From Actinomycetota bacterium (GTDB taxonomy: Bacteria; Actinomycetota; Acidimicrobiia; Acidimicrobiales; Ilumatobacteraceae), in the NCBI GenBank assembly GCA_009711295.1, contig WLST01000008.1, positions 1 to 46,463 on the forward strand: a stretch of DNA of 46,463 nucleotides. Reading direction: 5' to 3'. A program made the translations under genes and the position numbers. Below are positions 32,084 to 40,270 of this stretch, piece by piece (within the stretch, counting starts at the first letter, position 1; each line of letters opens with the position of its first letter). The notes beneath the pieces are model-generated. The model was not told where the DNA came from. It made no database searches and was given only the letters and a program-made list of their open reading frames with translations.

Positions 32084-33298
32084 CTACGCGAGAGGCAAAA
32101 GTGCATTTGCTCGGGCAACATTGCCCAGCCAGCGAGCACTTGGTTTGATGTGCCGCTCTTGAGTATCCCGATTCACCCCAACGAGGCCAAAGGTTGGCCC
32201 GTATCCATAGGCCCATTCAAAATTATCTAGCAAACTCCAATACATGTAGCCCTCTACCGGGATGCCGTCGGCGATACAGCGCAAAACACAGCGCAATGCC
32301 TCATCGACATATTCAACACGTTCTTGGTCGTTCACGACCGCAATACCATTTTCGGTAACCATGATGGGCACCCCTCGTGTTTCGGCATAGGCACGACGAA
32401 TGGTGGCCTCTAAAGCTTGCGGATAGTACTCATAGCCCATGATGGTGAGTCGGGCATCGGGGTCTGGTTTCATCCGGCCCTGCGCGTTGAACCTTTCACG
32501 TGTGTAGGTTTGGACTCCGAAAAAATCATCACCAATAGCGGCTTCAAGGAAACATGTCTCGAGACCATCGAAACCTTTTTGACGTTTCTCATACGCCATT
32601 GCAATTTCATCTGAGTTCTCAGATTGAGTATCAACTTGAAATTCCACCATTGCGAGCGTGAGACCAATGGGCGCAGAAGAAATAGATTTCACTGCATCAC
32701 GCGACTTAATATGGGCATCACAAAAAACTGTATTGACAGCATCTCTTGATGATCTGCTGCGTTTACCTGGGGGAAATTGACCAATGAGGTACCCGATAGT
32801 GGACACCATGTTTGGTTCGTTGATCGTGCACCAACGTGCAACATCACTGCCCATAAATTGTGCAACTTTTGCGCAGTAGCGCGCAAAAAGATCTGCGGTG
32901 CGAGGGTTTTCCCACCCGCCAAGAGCTGCAACCCAAAGCGGTGTTGTGAAGTGATGCAAAGTCACAATGGGCTGCACCCCATTTTCCCAACACGAAGCAA
33001 TGACACGTTTGTAATGTTGCAAAGCAGCTTGCGAAAACTCGCCTTCAGCTGGCTCTACACGCGACCACTCAATGCTGAAGCGATACGCCTGCAAACCAAG
33101 ATCTGCGATGAGCTTGATGTCATTTGGATACAAGTGATACTGATCGCAACAGTCGCCGCTTGGTTCTTTACATGGCGTATCGGCACGGTGTTCCCATTCC
33201 CACCAATCGTTGTTGGTGTTATTTCCCTCCACTTGATGAGCTGCCGTGGCGGTGCCCCACAGAAACCCTTTGGGAAATGAAGTTTGAGTGTTTTCCAT
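32084..33298 (-). CDS. GH1-family beta-glucosidase
   Basis: A 404-residue glycoside hydrolase family 1 enzyme without a signal peptide, so cytoplasmic. The family start FPKGFLWGTATAAHQVEG binds the glycone. Acid/base Glu161 lies in TINEPN and nucleophile Glu316 in VTENGI. Late motifs GYMYWSLLDNFEWAYGY and FGLVGVNRDT are standard. The protein is somewhat shorter than the usual 440-460 residues. It would hydrolyse beta-glucosides or related disaccharides taken up from the environment. It is divergent from the TesB gene, with TACAGT 8 nt upstream of the start. Confidence 0.95.
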   Translation of the reverse strand: MENTQTSFPKGFLWGTATAAHQVEGNNTNNDWWEWEHRADTPCKEPSGDCCDQYHLYPNDIKLIADLGLQAYRFSIEWSRVEPAEGEFSQAALQHYKRVIASCWENGVQPIVTLHHFTTPLWVAALGGWENPRTADLFARYCAKVAQFMGSDVARWCTINEPNMVSTIGYLIGQFPPGKRSRSSRDAVNTVFCDAHIKSRDAVKSISSAPIGLTLAMVEFQVDTQSENSDEIAMAYEKRQKGFDGLETCFLEAAIGDDFFGVQTYTRERFNAQGRMKPDPDARLTIMGYEYYPQALEATIRRAYAETRGVPIMVTENGIAVVNDQERVEYVDEALRCVLRCIADGIPVEGYMYWSLLDNFEWAYGYGPTFGLVGVNRDTQERHIKPSARWLGNVARANALLPLA

Positions 33299-33306
33299 AA
33301 CTGCCT

Positions 33307-33312
33307 ACTGTA
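33307..33312 (-). promoter_or_regulatory. Putative -10 element of the beta-glucosidase gene
   Basis: TACAGT on the minus strand, 8 nt before the ATG at 33298, within the 89-bp divergent spacer to tesB. Confidence 0.35.
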
Positions 33313-33387
33313 GATCAGCACCGCAAGAGGTAAATTCTCAGAAATAAGCAGAGTTTTATGCCTCAAAAAGTGGCAACATAGAGGAAC

Positions 33388-34248
33388 ATGACTTCCTCAC
33401 TTAATGACCTTGTTGACCTCTTAGATCTAGAGCCCATCGAGGTCAATATCTTTCGTGGTAAATCTCCCGACGAAAATCGCCAACGTGTGTTTGGTGGTCA
33501 AGTTGCTGGTCAGGCCCTTGTTGCTGCTGCCCGCACCGTTGATGAGACCGACCGTCAGGTTCATTCGCTTCACGCATACTTCTTGCGCCCAGGCGACCCT
33601 GGTAAACCCATTTTGTACGAAGTAGACCGCCTCCGCGATGGCCGTAGTTTCACCACCCGCCGCGTGGTGGCCATTCAGCATGGAAAGGTCATCTTCAACT
33701 TGCAGGCCTCGTTTCACACTGTTGAGCCTGGTCCTGACCACCAAATTAAAGGGCCATCGGGTGTTCCAGACCCAGAAACACTCCCCGACTTCAAAGAGCG
33801 CATGGCCCCTTATAAAGACATCATTGGTGAGTGGTACGACCGTCCGCGACCTATCGACCTGCGCTATGTCGACTCCGACCCTTTCGCTCGAGAAGGAAAC
33901 CCCTCGCTCGGGCAACGGGTATGGATGCGCGCCGACGGACGACTTCCCGACGACCCCGTGTTGCACACATGCATCGCAACATATGCAAGCGATTTCACGC
34001 TACTCGACACCACTTTGTTGCCACACGGACTTTCGTGGAACTCCAAGGGTGTGCAGATGGCAAGCCTTGACCATGCCATGTGGTTCCACCGCCCTTTCCG
34101 TGCCGATGAATGGATGCTCTACGACCAGTACTCCATTTCAACATCAAATGCGCGAGGACTCGCCGGTGGATCTATTTACACCGCAAGTGGCGAACTCGCG
34201 GTGACTGTGATCCAAGAAGGACTCACACGCATCAATCACGATGCCTAA
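33388..34248 (+). CDS. tesB: Acyl-CoA thioesterase II
   Basis: A 286-residue double-hotdog thioesterase. N-terminal IFRGKSPDENRQRVFGGQVAGQALVAA and the HSLHAYFLRPGDP segment are typical of TesB. The C-terminal half has LHTCIATYASDFTLLDTTLLPHG, with the catalytic Asp, and ends near ARGLAGGSIYTASGELAVTVIQEGLTR, which holds the catalytic Gln. It hydrolyses medium- and long-chain acyl-CoA to free acids. An AGAGG sits 4-5 nt upstream of the ATG. It overlaps the following sugar-dehydrogenase gene by 8 nt. Confidence 0.94.
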   Translation: MTSSLNDLVDLLDLEPIEVNIFRGKSPDENRQRVFGGQVAGQALVAAARTVDETDRQVHSLHAYFLRPGDPGKPILYEVDRLRDGRSFTTRRVVAIQHGKVIFNLQASFHTVEPGPDHQIKGPSGVPDPETLPDFKERMAPYKDIIGEWYDRPRPIDLRYVDSDPFAREGNPSLGQRVWMRADGRLPDDPVLHTCIATYASDFTLLDTTLLPHGLSWNSKGVQMASLDHAMWFHRPFRADEWMLYDQYSISTSNARGLAGGSIYTASGELAVTVIQEGLTRINHDA

Positions 34249-35320
34249 AAAACTGCTCTTCCTCAGCGCACTGCTGAGCGCAACATGCTTGCTTCATGTG
34301 TTGCCGGTTGCGGCGAGTACAAACAGCACCAAACTTGTTCTTGTTACTCGCGCAAAATTGCCTGTTGACATAGCTTCGCGCCTGAACGATTCAGCCATAT
34401 TCATTGCCGAGCAAGATGGCCTTGTTCAGCGATTTGTCAATGGCAAGAAAACAATTGCTCTCGACCTCAGGAAGCGCACATCGGCAAGCGGAGAACGTGG
34501 ACTCCTTGGCATTGTGTTTCACCCCAATGGAAAATACATGTATGTGAACTACACCAATCAGCAAGGAAACACTGAGGTAGTTCGCTATGCAATGACTGCA
34601 ACAAATACTGCAAATGTTTCCACGCGAACTCTGTTACTCACGGTGAAGCAACTGTATTCAAACCACAACGGAGGCGGACTTGCCTTTGGCCCAGGCGGTC
34701 GACTCTACGTTGGTACCGGCGACGGCGGATCCGGCGGAGACCCCGAGCGGGTGGCACTTGATATTGCTTCTCCGTTAGGAAAAATTCTTTCGCTCTCGCC
34801 TACTGCAAAAAATGAAAAAACGAACGACCTCGCTGTGTGGTCGCGCGGACTGCGTAACCCATGGCGCTTCGAATTCGACGCGTCGAACAATTTGTGGATT
34901 GCAGATGTTGGGCAAAATATGTGGGAAGAAGTGAATGTTGCCTGGGCCGCACAAGGCGCCGGCAAAGACATCAGCTTCGGTTGGAGTGCCTGGGAAGGTA
35001 ACACCCGCTACAACACCGACGAGCCAGCACAGCCCCACCAAAAGCCAGTTTTCACCTACAAACATGGAGATGCTGGCTGCTCTATTTCAGGTGGCACAAG
35101 AGTTCGTGACCCACAGCTGCCTGCTTGGAATGACTGGTTTGTTTTTGGTGACTATTGCAGTGGTCGCATCACTGCAATATGGGTATCTAGACAAACGATG
35201 CAGAAGCAAACCATCTTGCAACGCAATGTTGGCCCAATTACTGCTGTACGCAGCTCAACACAAGGAAAAGTTTTCGTCCTCACCCTTGAAGGCAAAGTTT
35301 TTCAACTTGTTCAGCGTTGA
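34241..35320 (+). CDS. Exported PQQ-dependent sugar dehydrogenase-like protein
   Basis: A 359-residue six-bladed propeller of the soluble glucose/sorbosone dehydrogenase (YliI-like) family. A signal peptide covers about 1-25. Motifs include GERGLLGIVFHP, the NHNGGGLAFGPGGRLYVGTGDGG calcium/PQQ blade, WSRGLRNPWRFEFD, ADVGQNMWEEVN and GDYCSGRI. Such enzymes oxidise aldoses outside the membrane if PQQ is available; no PQQ synthesis genes are in the window. The start overlaps tesB by 8 nt. The stop is 3 nt from the end of the convergent mreB. Confidence 0.9.
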   Translation: MPKKLLFLSALLSATCLLHVLPVAASTNSTKLVLVTRAKLPVDIASRLNDSAIFIAEQDGLVQRFVNGKKTIALDLRKRTSASGERGLLGIVFHPNGKYMYVNYTNQQGNTEVVRYAMTATNTANVSTRTLLLTVKQLYSNHNGGGLAFGPGGRLYVGTGDGGSGGDPERVALDIASPLGKILSLSPTAKNEKTNDLAVWSRGLRNPWRFEFDASNNLWIADVGQNMWEEVNVAWAAQGAGKDISFGWSAWEGNTRYNTDEPAQPHQKPVFTYKHGDAGCSISGGTRVRDPQLPAWNDWFVFGDYCSGRITAIWVSRQTMQKQTILQRNVGPITAVRSSTQGKVFVLTLEGKVFQLVQR

Positions 35321-35323
35321 GTA

Positions 35324-36328
35324 TTAGCGGCGCGCACCCATGAACATGCTGCGCAGCACTTGATAGTTCTCTACACAGTGCCCGGCACCGAGCACTACAG
35401 CTTCCAACGGCATTGGCGACATCCTCACCGGAACGTCGGTTTCTTTTTCAATACGTTGTGCAAGACCGCGCAATAATCCGCCGCCACCAACAAGATACAT
35501 TCCACGCTGTAGAAAGTCTTGGGCCATTTCTGGTGGAACCTTCGACAAGCAACGCGTTACTGAGTTCACAATTTGAGACACCACTTCGTCGATAGCAAAA
35601 CGCACTTCTTCTGGGGTCAACATAATGTTTTTTGGCAGACCTGTAACAAGGTCACGTCCGCGCACCTGAGCACCACGTTCATTAGGCATTGGCGTGGCGG
35701 TTCCAATTTGGATTTTGATGTCTTCTGCGGTGCGCTCACCGATGGCAATACCATGTTCGCGACGCACATAGGTTTGGATTGCAGCATCAATATCGAAACT
35801 GCCGACGCGAATTGCTTCAAGGGTCACTACACCACCAAGAGAGATGACTGCGGTCTCGCTGGTTCCACCACCAATATCGATGATCATGTTGCCTACAGGC
35901 TCGTCAATGGGCAACTCAGCGCCAATTGCTGCCGCCATTGGTTGTTCAATGAGCTGCGCATCGGAGGCTCCTGCACGACGCGTGGCATCGGTTACTGCGC
36001 GACGTTCCACTTCCGTAATTGCTGATGGCACACATATGACCACTTTGGGTCGGGTGAAACGTGAAACGCCTACACGCTGCAGCAACAACCGAATCATCCG
36101 CTCGGTGATATCGAAGTCGGTAATGGCGCCGCCGCGTAACGGGCGAACTGCCACGATGTACCCAGGTGTACGGCCAATCATGTTCCATGCTTCATGACCA
36201 GTTGCCAACACTTCACCTGTTTTACGGTTCACCGCAATAACTGAAGGCTCGTTCAGCACAATGCCTTTGCCCTTCATATACACAAGGGTGTTGGCGGTGC
36301 CAAGGTCTATTGCAAGGTCGCGTGCCAT
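35324..36328 (-). CDS. mreB: Actin-like cell-shape protein MreB/Mbl
   Basis: A 334-residue bacterial actin that polymerises under the membrane to guide lateral wall synthesis. The ATP-binding motifs are clear: DLGTANT (8-14), a second phosphate loop IIDIGGGTSETAVISLGG and the adenosine motif LVGGGGLLRGL. Length is normal. mreC and mreD do not follow, which departs from the common mreBCD order, so this may be an additional or lone Mbl-type copy. It lies downstream of moaE and a small membrane protein on the same strand. Confidence 0.95.
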   Translation of the reverse strand: MARDLAIDLGTANTLVYMKGKGIVLNEPSVIAVNRKTGEVLATGHEAWNMIGRTPGYIVAVRPLRGGAITDFDITERMIRLLLQRVGVSRFTRPKVVICVPSAITEVERRAVTDATRRAGASDAQLIEQPMAAAIGAELPIDEPVGNMIIDIGGGTSETAVISLGGVVTLEAIRVGSFDIDAAIQTYVRREHGIAIGERTAEDIKIQIGTATPMPNERGAQVRGRDLVTGLPKNIMLTPEEVRFAIDEVVSQIVNSVTRCLSKVPPEMAQDFLQRGMYLVGGGGLLRGLAQRIEKETDVPVRMSPMPLEAVVLGAGHCVENYQVLRSMFMGARR

Positions 36329-36338
36329 GGGTATTTTT

Positions 36339-36344
36339 AGTGTA
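36339..36344 (-). promoter_or_regulatory. Possible -10 element of mreB
   Basis: TACACT on the minus strand, 10 nt before the mreB ATG, in the 23-bp gap after the small membrane protein gene. No Shine-Dalgarno is evident. Confidence 0.3.
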
Positions 36345-36351
36345 CGCCCTA

Positions 36352-36570
36352 TTACAGGCGCGGTGAGCGACTCTGCCCAGAATCGTCATTTTTGATTTGA
36401 CGGGCTACAACATTTCGCCGAGCATCGGGTGATAACGCATCGATATGGCGACGGAAATTATCGATGCCATCGTAAATTCCTGTCTTGCGATTTTCTCGCA
36501 AAAGTATGGTGCCAAGTGCAGCTGCACACAGCACTGCCAGGAAGGTGAAAATATACATTGCTGCTTGCAT
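36352..36570 (-). CDS. Small single-span membrane protein
   Basis: A 72-residue hypothetical protein. One hydrophobic helix covers about residues 5-24 (YIFTFLAVLCAAALGTILL), followed by a charged cytoplasmic tail with RENRKTGIYDGIDNFRRHIDAL and a basic end. I do not recognise a family, though the charged tail with a ...ALSPDARR stretch looks conserved in style. The ATG at 36570 avoids overlap with moaE, whose stop is 4 nt upstream. Position between moaE and mreB suggests co-transcription; a link to cell shape would be a guess. Confidence 0.6.
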   Translation of the reverse strand: MQAAMYIFTFLAVLCAAALGTILLRENRKTGIYDGIDNFRRHIDALSPDARRNVVARQIKNDDSGQSRSPRL

Positions 36571-36574
36571 GTTC

Positions 36575-37060
36575 TTAGTGCACACTTCCTGTTGTGGGCG
36601 ACGAAACTTTTCCGATGTCTTGACTACGTGTTCCCCAATCGGAACCGCCTGCCCATTCTTCCTTCTTCCAAATAGGAACTGAAGCTTTCAATGCATCGAT
36701 ACAAAACCGCGCCGCTTCGAAAGCCTCGGGGCGATGACCCGACGAGACGCATACGATGACAGCACTATCGCCGAGCTCGAGGTCGCCGAGTCGGTGGATC
36801 ATGGCAATTCGACCAATTCCTGTCCACGATTTTTGCGCTTCCTCCGCAATGGCGCGCATGCGAACAACCGCCTGTTCTTCGTAGGCTTCATACGTTAACT
36901 TTTTCACCTCGTCGCGCCCATCGGCATGGTTGCGCATCGTGCCCGAAAAGAGAACAACCGCGCCGCAGTTGGGCAAAATACTCCATTCGTATGCAGTGGC
37001 TACAGGCAAGTCTTCATGTGTCACCGCGATCCAAAGTGAGGAGTCAGCAGGGCCATGCAC
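36575..37060 (-). CDS. moaE: Molybdopterin synthase catalytic subunit
   Basis: A 161-residue MoaE. It transfers sulfur from MoaD thiocarboxylate to cyclic pyranopterin monophosphate. The FSGTMRNHADGRDEVKKLTYEAYEEQA region, RLGDLELGDSAVIVCVSSGHRPEAF and the lysine-rich IDALKASVPIWKKEEW are characteristic; the Lys residues of the last motif are catalytic in E. coli. The start is GTG 37060, with TACGCT exactly 6 nt upstream and no Shine-Dalgarno. No moaD or other molybdenum cofactor gene is adjacent. Confidence 0.93.
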   Translation of the reverse strand: MHGPADSSLWIAVTHEDLPVATAYEWSILPNCGAVVLFSGTMRNHADGRDEVKKLTYEAYEEQAVVRMRAIAEEAQKSWTGIGRIAMIHRLGDLELGDSAVIVCVSSGHRPEAFEAARFCIDALKASVPIWKKEEWAGGSDWGTRSQDIGKVSSPTTGSVH

Positions 37061-37066
37061 AACTTC

Positions 37067-37072
37067 AGCGTA
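37067..37072 (-). promoter_or_regulatory. Putative -10 element (leaderless) of moaE
   Basis: TACGCT on the minus strand, 6 nt before GTG 37060, in the 74-bp divergent spacer with the DUF2342 gene. Confidence 0.5.
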
Positions 37073-37122
37073 CCTCTTTCACCCAATCATCTCTGCGTCA
37101 TGTGTTTCACTTCAACGAGGCA

Positions 37123-37128
37123 TAACAT
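37123..37128 (+). promoter_or_regulatory. Putative -10 element (leaderless) of the DUF2342 gene
   Basis: TAACAT followed by 6 nt and ATG 37135, with no Shine-Dalgarno. It faces the moaE promoter across the shared spacer. Confidence 0.5.
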
Positions 37129-37134
37129 CGCTCT

Positions 37135-38334
37135 ATGGGCGAAAACGGAATGGGTGATAACCCCTTTGGCGGGTTGCCATTTTTTGGCGACATGATGAAA
37201 GCAATGGCCGGTCAAGGCCCCCTCAATTGGGATATCGCACAGCAGTTTGCCTTCATGGGTACGTCAACTGAAGGTGGGCAATCCAACGTCGACCCTGCTG
37301 CTCGCATTGCAATGGAACAACTCATCCCCATTGCCATCATGCATGTTGGCGATGTTCTTGGCGACCAAGCACAACTCTCTTTGAGCCAGGCAAAATATGA
37401 ATATTGCACTCCTGCCCAATGGTGCCACTCAACGCTCAACGCCTATAAGCCACTTTTCAATGAGCTCGCTGTAGCCCTCGGCCAGCCGTCATCTACCAGC
37501 ACCGGTACGGGCACCGACATCGACTCAGAAAACTCTGACCCCATGTCACAGATGATGCGCAACCTCACAAGCATGATGGCCCCTTCACTTCTTGGCATGA
37601 CCGTTGGCTCCATGATTGGGCAACTTGCACAAAAAGCATTTGGTCAATACGACCTGCTGTTGCCGCGCAGCCCAGAGCACACTATTTTGCTTGTGCCTGG
37701 CACCATTGACGGCTTCGCAGAGAGCTGGAGTTTGCCTCATGCCGACATGCGGATGTGGGTACTTATTCATGAACTTGCTGCTCATGCTGTTTTGCAAGTT
37801 CCACATATTCGCCTTGCGCTTTTACAATCGGTCGAACAACACGTCAAAGCATTTCGCCCCGACCCATCAGCAGCCTTTGAGCGAATGACACATCTTGAAG
37901 TTGATGCCGACAACCCCATGGCTGCACTTCAACAAGCTTTTTCACAACCTGAAATTATGCTCGGAGCTGTTATTTCACCCGAGCAAGAAGCCATGATGCC
38001 TGCGCTCGATGCACTTCTTGCCACTCTTGTCGGCGTCATCGACTGGACGGTTGACACTGTTGCTCAACGTATTTTGGGTGGAGCCGGAGCCATTGCAGAA
38101 GCCGTTCGACGGCGCCGCATTGAAGAATCACCTGCCGATGTTTTTGTAGAGCATTTGCTCGGCGTGCGTTATACCCGAGCAGTGGTATCGCGGGGCAAGA
38201 GTTTTGTTGCTGGGGTTATTGAACGCAGTTCGCCTGAAGTACTCCTTGGCGTTCTTGCGAGCGCATCGGCACTTCCTACCCCCGCCGAGGTCGACGCCCC
38301 AGGCCTATGGCTTGCCCGCCTTGAATGCGAATAG
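37135..38334 (+). CDS. DUF2342 / zincin-like family protein with altered HExxH
   Basis: A 399-residue protein of the actinobacterial DUF2342 family (zinc-dependent metalloprotease or F420-biosynthesis-associated annotation). The family layout is seen: an N-terminal FGGLPFFGDMMKAM region, a Gly/Met-rich segment with GMTVGSMIGQLAQKAFGQYDLLLPR, then DGFAESWSLP and the putative metal site. At that site the sequence is HELAAH (212-217), so the fifth position of HExxH is Ala and the His is one residue later. The C-terminal half is helical. Protease activity is therefore uncertain. The gene appears leaderless and its last 59 nt overlap the convergent MFS gene. Confidence 0.85.
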   Translation: MGENGMGDNPFGGLPFFGDMMKAMAGQGPLNWDIAQQFAFMGTSTEGGQSNVDPAARIAMEQLIPIAIMHVGDVLGDQAQLSLSQAKYEYCTPAQWCHSTLNAYKPLFNELAVALGQPSSTSTGTGTDIDSENSDPMSQMMRNLTSMMAPSLLGMTVGSMIGQLAQKAFGQYDLLLPRSPEHTILLVPGTIDGFAESWSLPHADMRMWVLIHELAAHAVLQVPHIRLALLQSVEQHVKAFRPDPSAAFERMTHLEVDADNPMAALQQAFSQPEIMLGAVISPEQEAMMPALDALLATLVGVIDWTVDTVAQRILGGAGAIAEAVRRRRIEESPADVFVEHLLGVRYTRAVVSRGKSFVAGVIERSSPEVLLGVLASASALPTPAEVDAPGLWLARLECE

Positions 38335-39520
38335 AAAAGCGTCCCCACATCACAAAAATCAGCATTCCTAGTGCTGTTGCTATTCCAACAAGCGCAAAAC
38401 CTGTGTCACCAGATATGTGAAATAGCACCGGCACCAAGCCAGCGAGGACCCATGCCATTTGATTTTGTGTTTCAAACACCGCAAAGGCTCGCGCCCGGTT
38501 TGCATCGGGAGCATCGCTTTGCACAACCGATTCAAAGGCCAGGCGACAAATGGCCGCTGCACAATTGACCGTCGCAGCCAATATGACTCCTCCTGTTACT
38601 CCCCCAACATATGTGGTGATGAAACCAAAAATGGTGAGCGCCAGTAACGCCGACAACATCATGGTTTCTTCGTGCAACTTACGACGCATCATTGGCGACA
38701 ATGCATTACCTGCCATCGTTGCAAGCGTCGATAGCGCAACCGCAAGTCCAAACCACACAGTCCCCGCTTTCTGGTCGCGCAACCAAAAAGCAAGATGGAA
38801 AAACATGAAGCCAACAAGGCCACGCATGAGCCACATGGTGCGCGAAGCGCGAAGCAAACGCGGAGAATGCAGTTCATCTCGCTCAGCTTGTGTAGGTGGG
38901 GCTTGAGATACTCGCTCGCCTCGGGGTAATTGTGTTGCCGATACTAAGGCTCCAAGAAACAGCACTACGGCAAGGAACAATGGTGCGTTATCGGAAATCA
39001 GTTGCAATAAACCAGCAGGAAGAGCAACGGCAAAGCCCACCACGCCGGCCAAAAGTCCCAACCTGCTATTTGCTTCCACCAGATCAGATTCTGATTTCAC
39101 CACAGTAGGAACAAGTGCCGACTTGGAAACCGAATAGGTCTTCGACAGCACCATTGCAGCAAAAGCAAGAGGGAAAAGTGTGAGCGAATCAATACGCCCA
39201 ATCATGAGAAGTGTCACGATTGCTCGGCCAGCAGCAGCGAGACATACAACGAGCCGCCTGCCACCTTTCATGCGGTCAATGACGGGCCCGATGAGCGGCG
39301 ACACCACCGCAAATGGCGCCAAACTGAGGGCGAGGAAGAGAACAACTTTCCCACGCGCCGCATCGGGGCTCATCGACAAGAAAAGAGAATTGGCAAGTGC
39401 CACCGTCATGGCAGCTTCGCCAGCAGTCATCAAAACATGCGTTCGCGCGAGTGAGAAAAACAGCGGACGTGCAGGAAGACCAATTGAGCCCGCGCTTTGA
39501 GATGGACGGCCTCTGCTCAC
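38276..39520 (-). CDS. MFS-type membrane transporter
   Basis: A 414-residue polytopic protein with about 12 hydrophobic helices and the major-facilitator loop signature (GPVIDRMKGGRR between helices 2 and 3). A hydrophilic central loop (about 205-230, rich in Gln, Glu and Pro) separates the two halves. The substrate is unknown; it resembles drug-exporter-like or MFS_3-type proteins. The start is GTG 39520, with TAACAT exactly 6 nt upstream. Its 3' end overlaps the convergent DUF2342 gene by 59 nt, an unusually long antiparallel overlap of two coding ends. Confidence 0.88.
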   Translation of the reverse strand: MSRGRPSQSAGSIGLPARPLFFSLARTHVLMTAGEAAMTVALANSLFLSMSPDAARGKVVLFLALSLAPFAVVSPLIGPVIDRMKGGRRLVVCLAAAGRAIVTLLMIGRIDSLTLFPLAFAAMVLSKTYSVSKSALVPTVVKSESDLVEANSRLGLLAGVVGFAVALPAGLLQLISDNAPLFLAVVLFLGALVSATQLPRGERVSQAPPTQAERDELHSPRLLRASRTMWLMRGLVGFMFFHLAFWLRDQKAGTVWFGLAVALSTLATMAGNALSPMMRRKLHEETMMLSALLALTIFGFITTYVGGVTGGVILAATVNCAAAICRLAFESVVQSDAPDANRARAFAVFETQNQMAWVLAGLVPVLFHISGDTGFALVGIATALGMLIFVMWGRFSIRIQGGQAIGLGRRPRRG

Positions 39521-39526
39521 AACGCC

Positions 39527-39532
39527 ATGTTA
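39527..39532 (-). promoter_or_regulatory. Putative -10 element (leaderless) of the MFS gene
   Basis: TAACAT on the minus strand, 6 nt before GTG 39520, in the 36-bp gap after regX3. It suggests the transporter is transcribed separately from the phosphate cluster. Confidence 0.5.
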
Positions 39533-39556
39533 GGCGCATTGCGATGCAACAAGGAG

Positions 39557-40270
39557 TTAGTTACGACTGCGTTCGAACTTGTAACCAAGACCACGAATGG
39601 TGATGATTTTGTCGGGGTTTGCAGGGTCTGACTCTATTTTTGCTCGCAGACGCTTGATATGGACATCGAGTGTTTTGGTATCGCCCACGTAGTCATTTCC
39701 CCACACGCGGTCGATGAGTGTTTCACGCGGCAACACACGGCCTGCATTTGCGAGCAACAAATGGAGCAATTCAAATTCCTTGAGTGGAAGTGCTGTCTTT
39801 TCACCACGAATCACTACTTCATGTTGTTCTGGGTCGAGAGTAATGTCACCCACTTGTAATGCGCCTTCGGTCAGTTCTCCAGCCCGGTCGAGTGGGGCTC
39901 GGCGCATGACGGCGCGCATACGTGCAACTAATTCGCGAAGGCGGTAGGGCTTAGTGATGTAATCGTCTGCCCCCACTTCAAGACCAACCACCGTGTCGAT
40001 TTCTGCAGCTTTAGCAGTCACCATAATGATGGGCACTTGTGATTTCTTGCGCAATTGCCGACACACATCGATGCCCGACACTTTCGGCAACATCACATCG
40101 AGAAGAATGATGTCGGGCTGAACACGATCGAACATATCGAGCGCTTCTAAGCCATCACGAGCAACTTCAACGCGAAAGCCTTCTTTTTTGAGGCCAACGA
40201 GCAAAGCATCTACAAAGGATTCTTCGTCTTCAACGACGAGAACAGTATGGGAGGTAGTGGCGGCGTTCAT
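39557..40270 (-). CDS. regX3: OmpR/PhoB-family response regulator, RegX3-like
   Basis: A 237-residue response regulator. The receiver domain has the acidic pair E14-D15 and phospho-acceptor Asp58 in ILLDVMLP. A winged-helix DNA-binding domain follows, with PLKEFELLHLLL, the LPRETLIDRVWG turn and the terminal IITIRGLGYKFE. It pairs with SenX3, whose gene overlaps it by 4 nt, and with PhoU and Ppk upstream. This is the arrangement of the actinobacterial phosphate-starvation system, where phosphorylated RegX3/PhoP activates high-affinity phosphate uptake. Confidence 0.93.
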   Translation of the reverse strand: MNAATTSHTVLVVEDEESFVDALLVGLKKEGFRVEVARDGLEALDMFDRVQPDIILLDVMLPKVSGIDVCRQLRKKSQVPIIMVTAKAAEIDTVVGLEVGADDYITKPYRLRELVARMRAVMRRAPLDRAGELTEGALQVGDITLDPEQHEVVIRGEKTALPLKEFELLHLLLANAGRVLPRETLIDRVWGNDYVGDTKTLDVHIKRLRAKIESDPANPDKIITIRGLGYKFERSRN

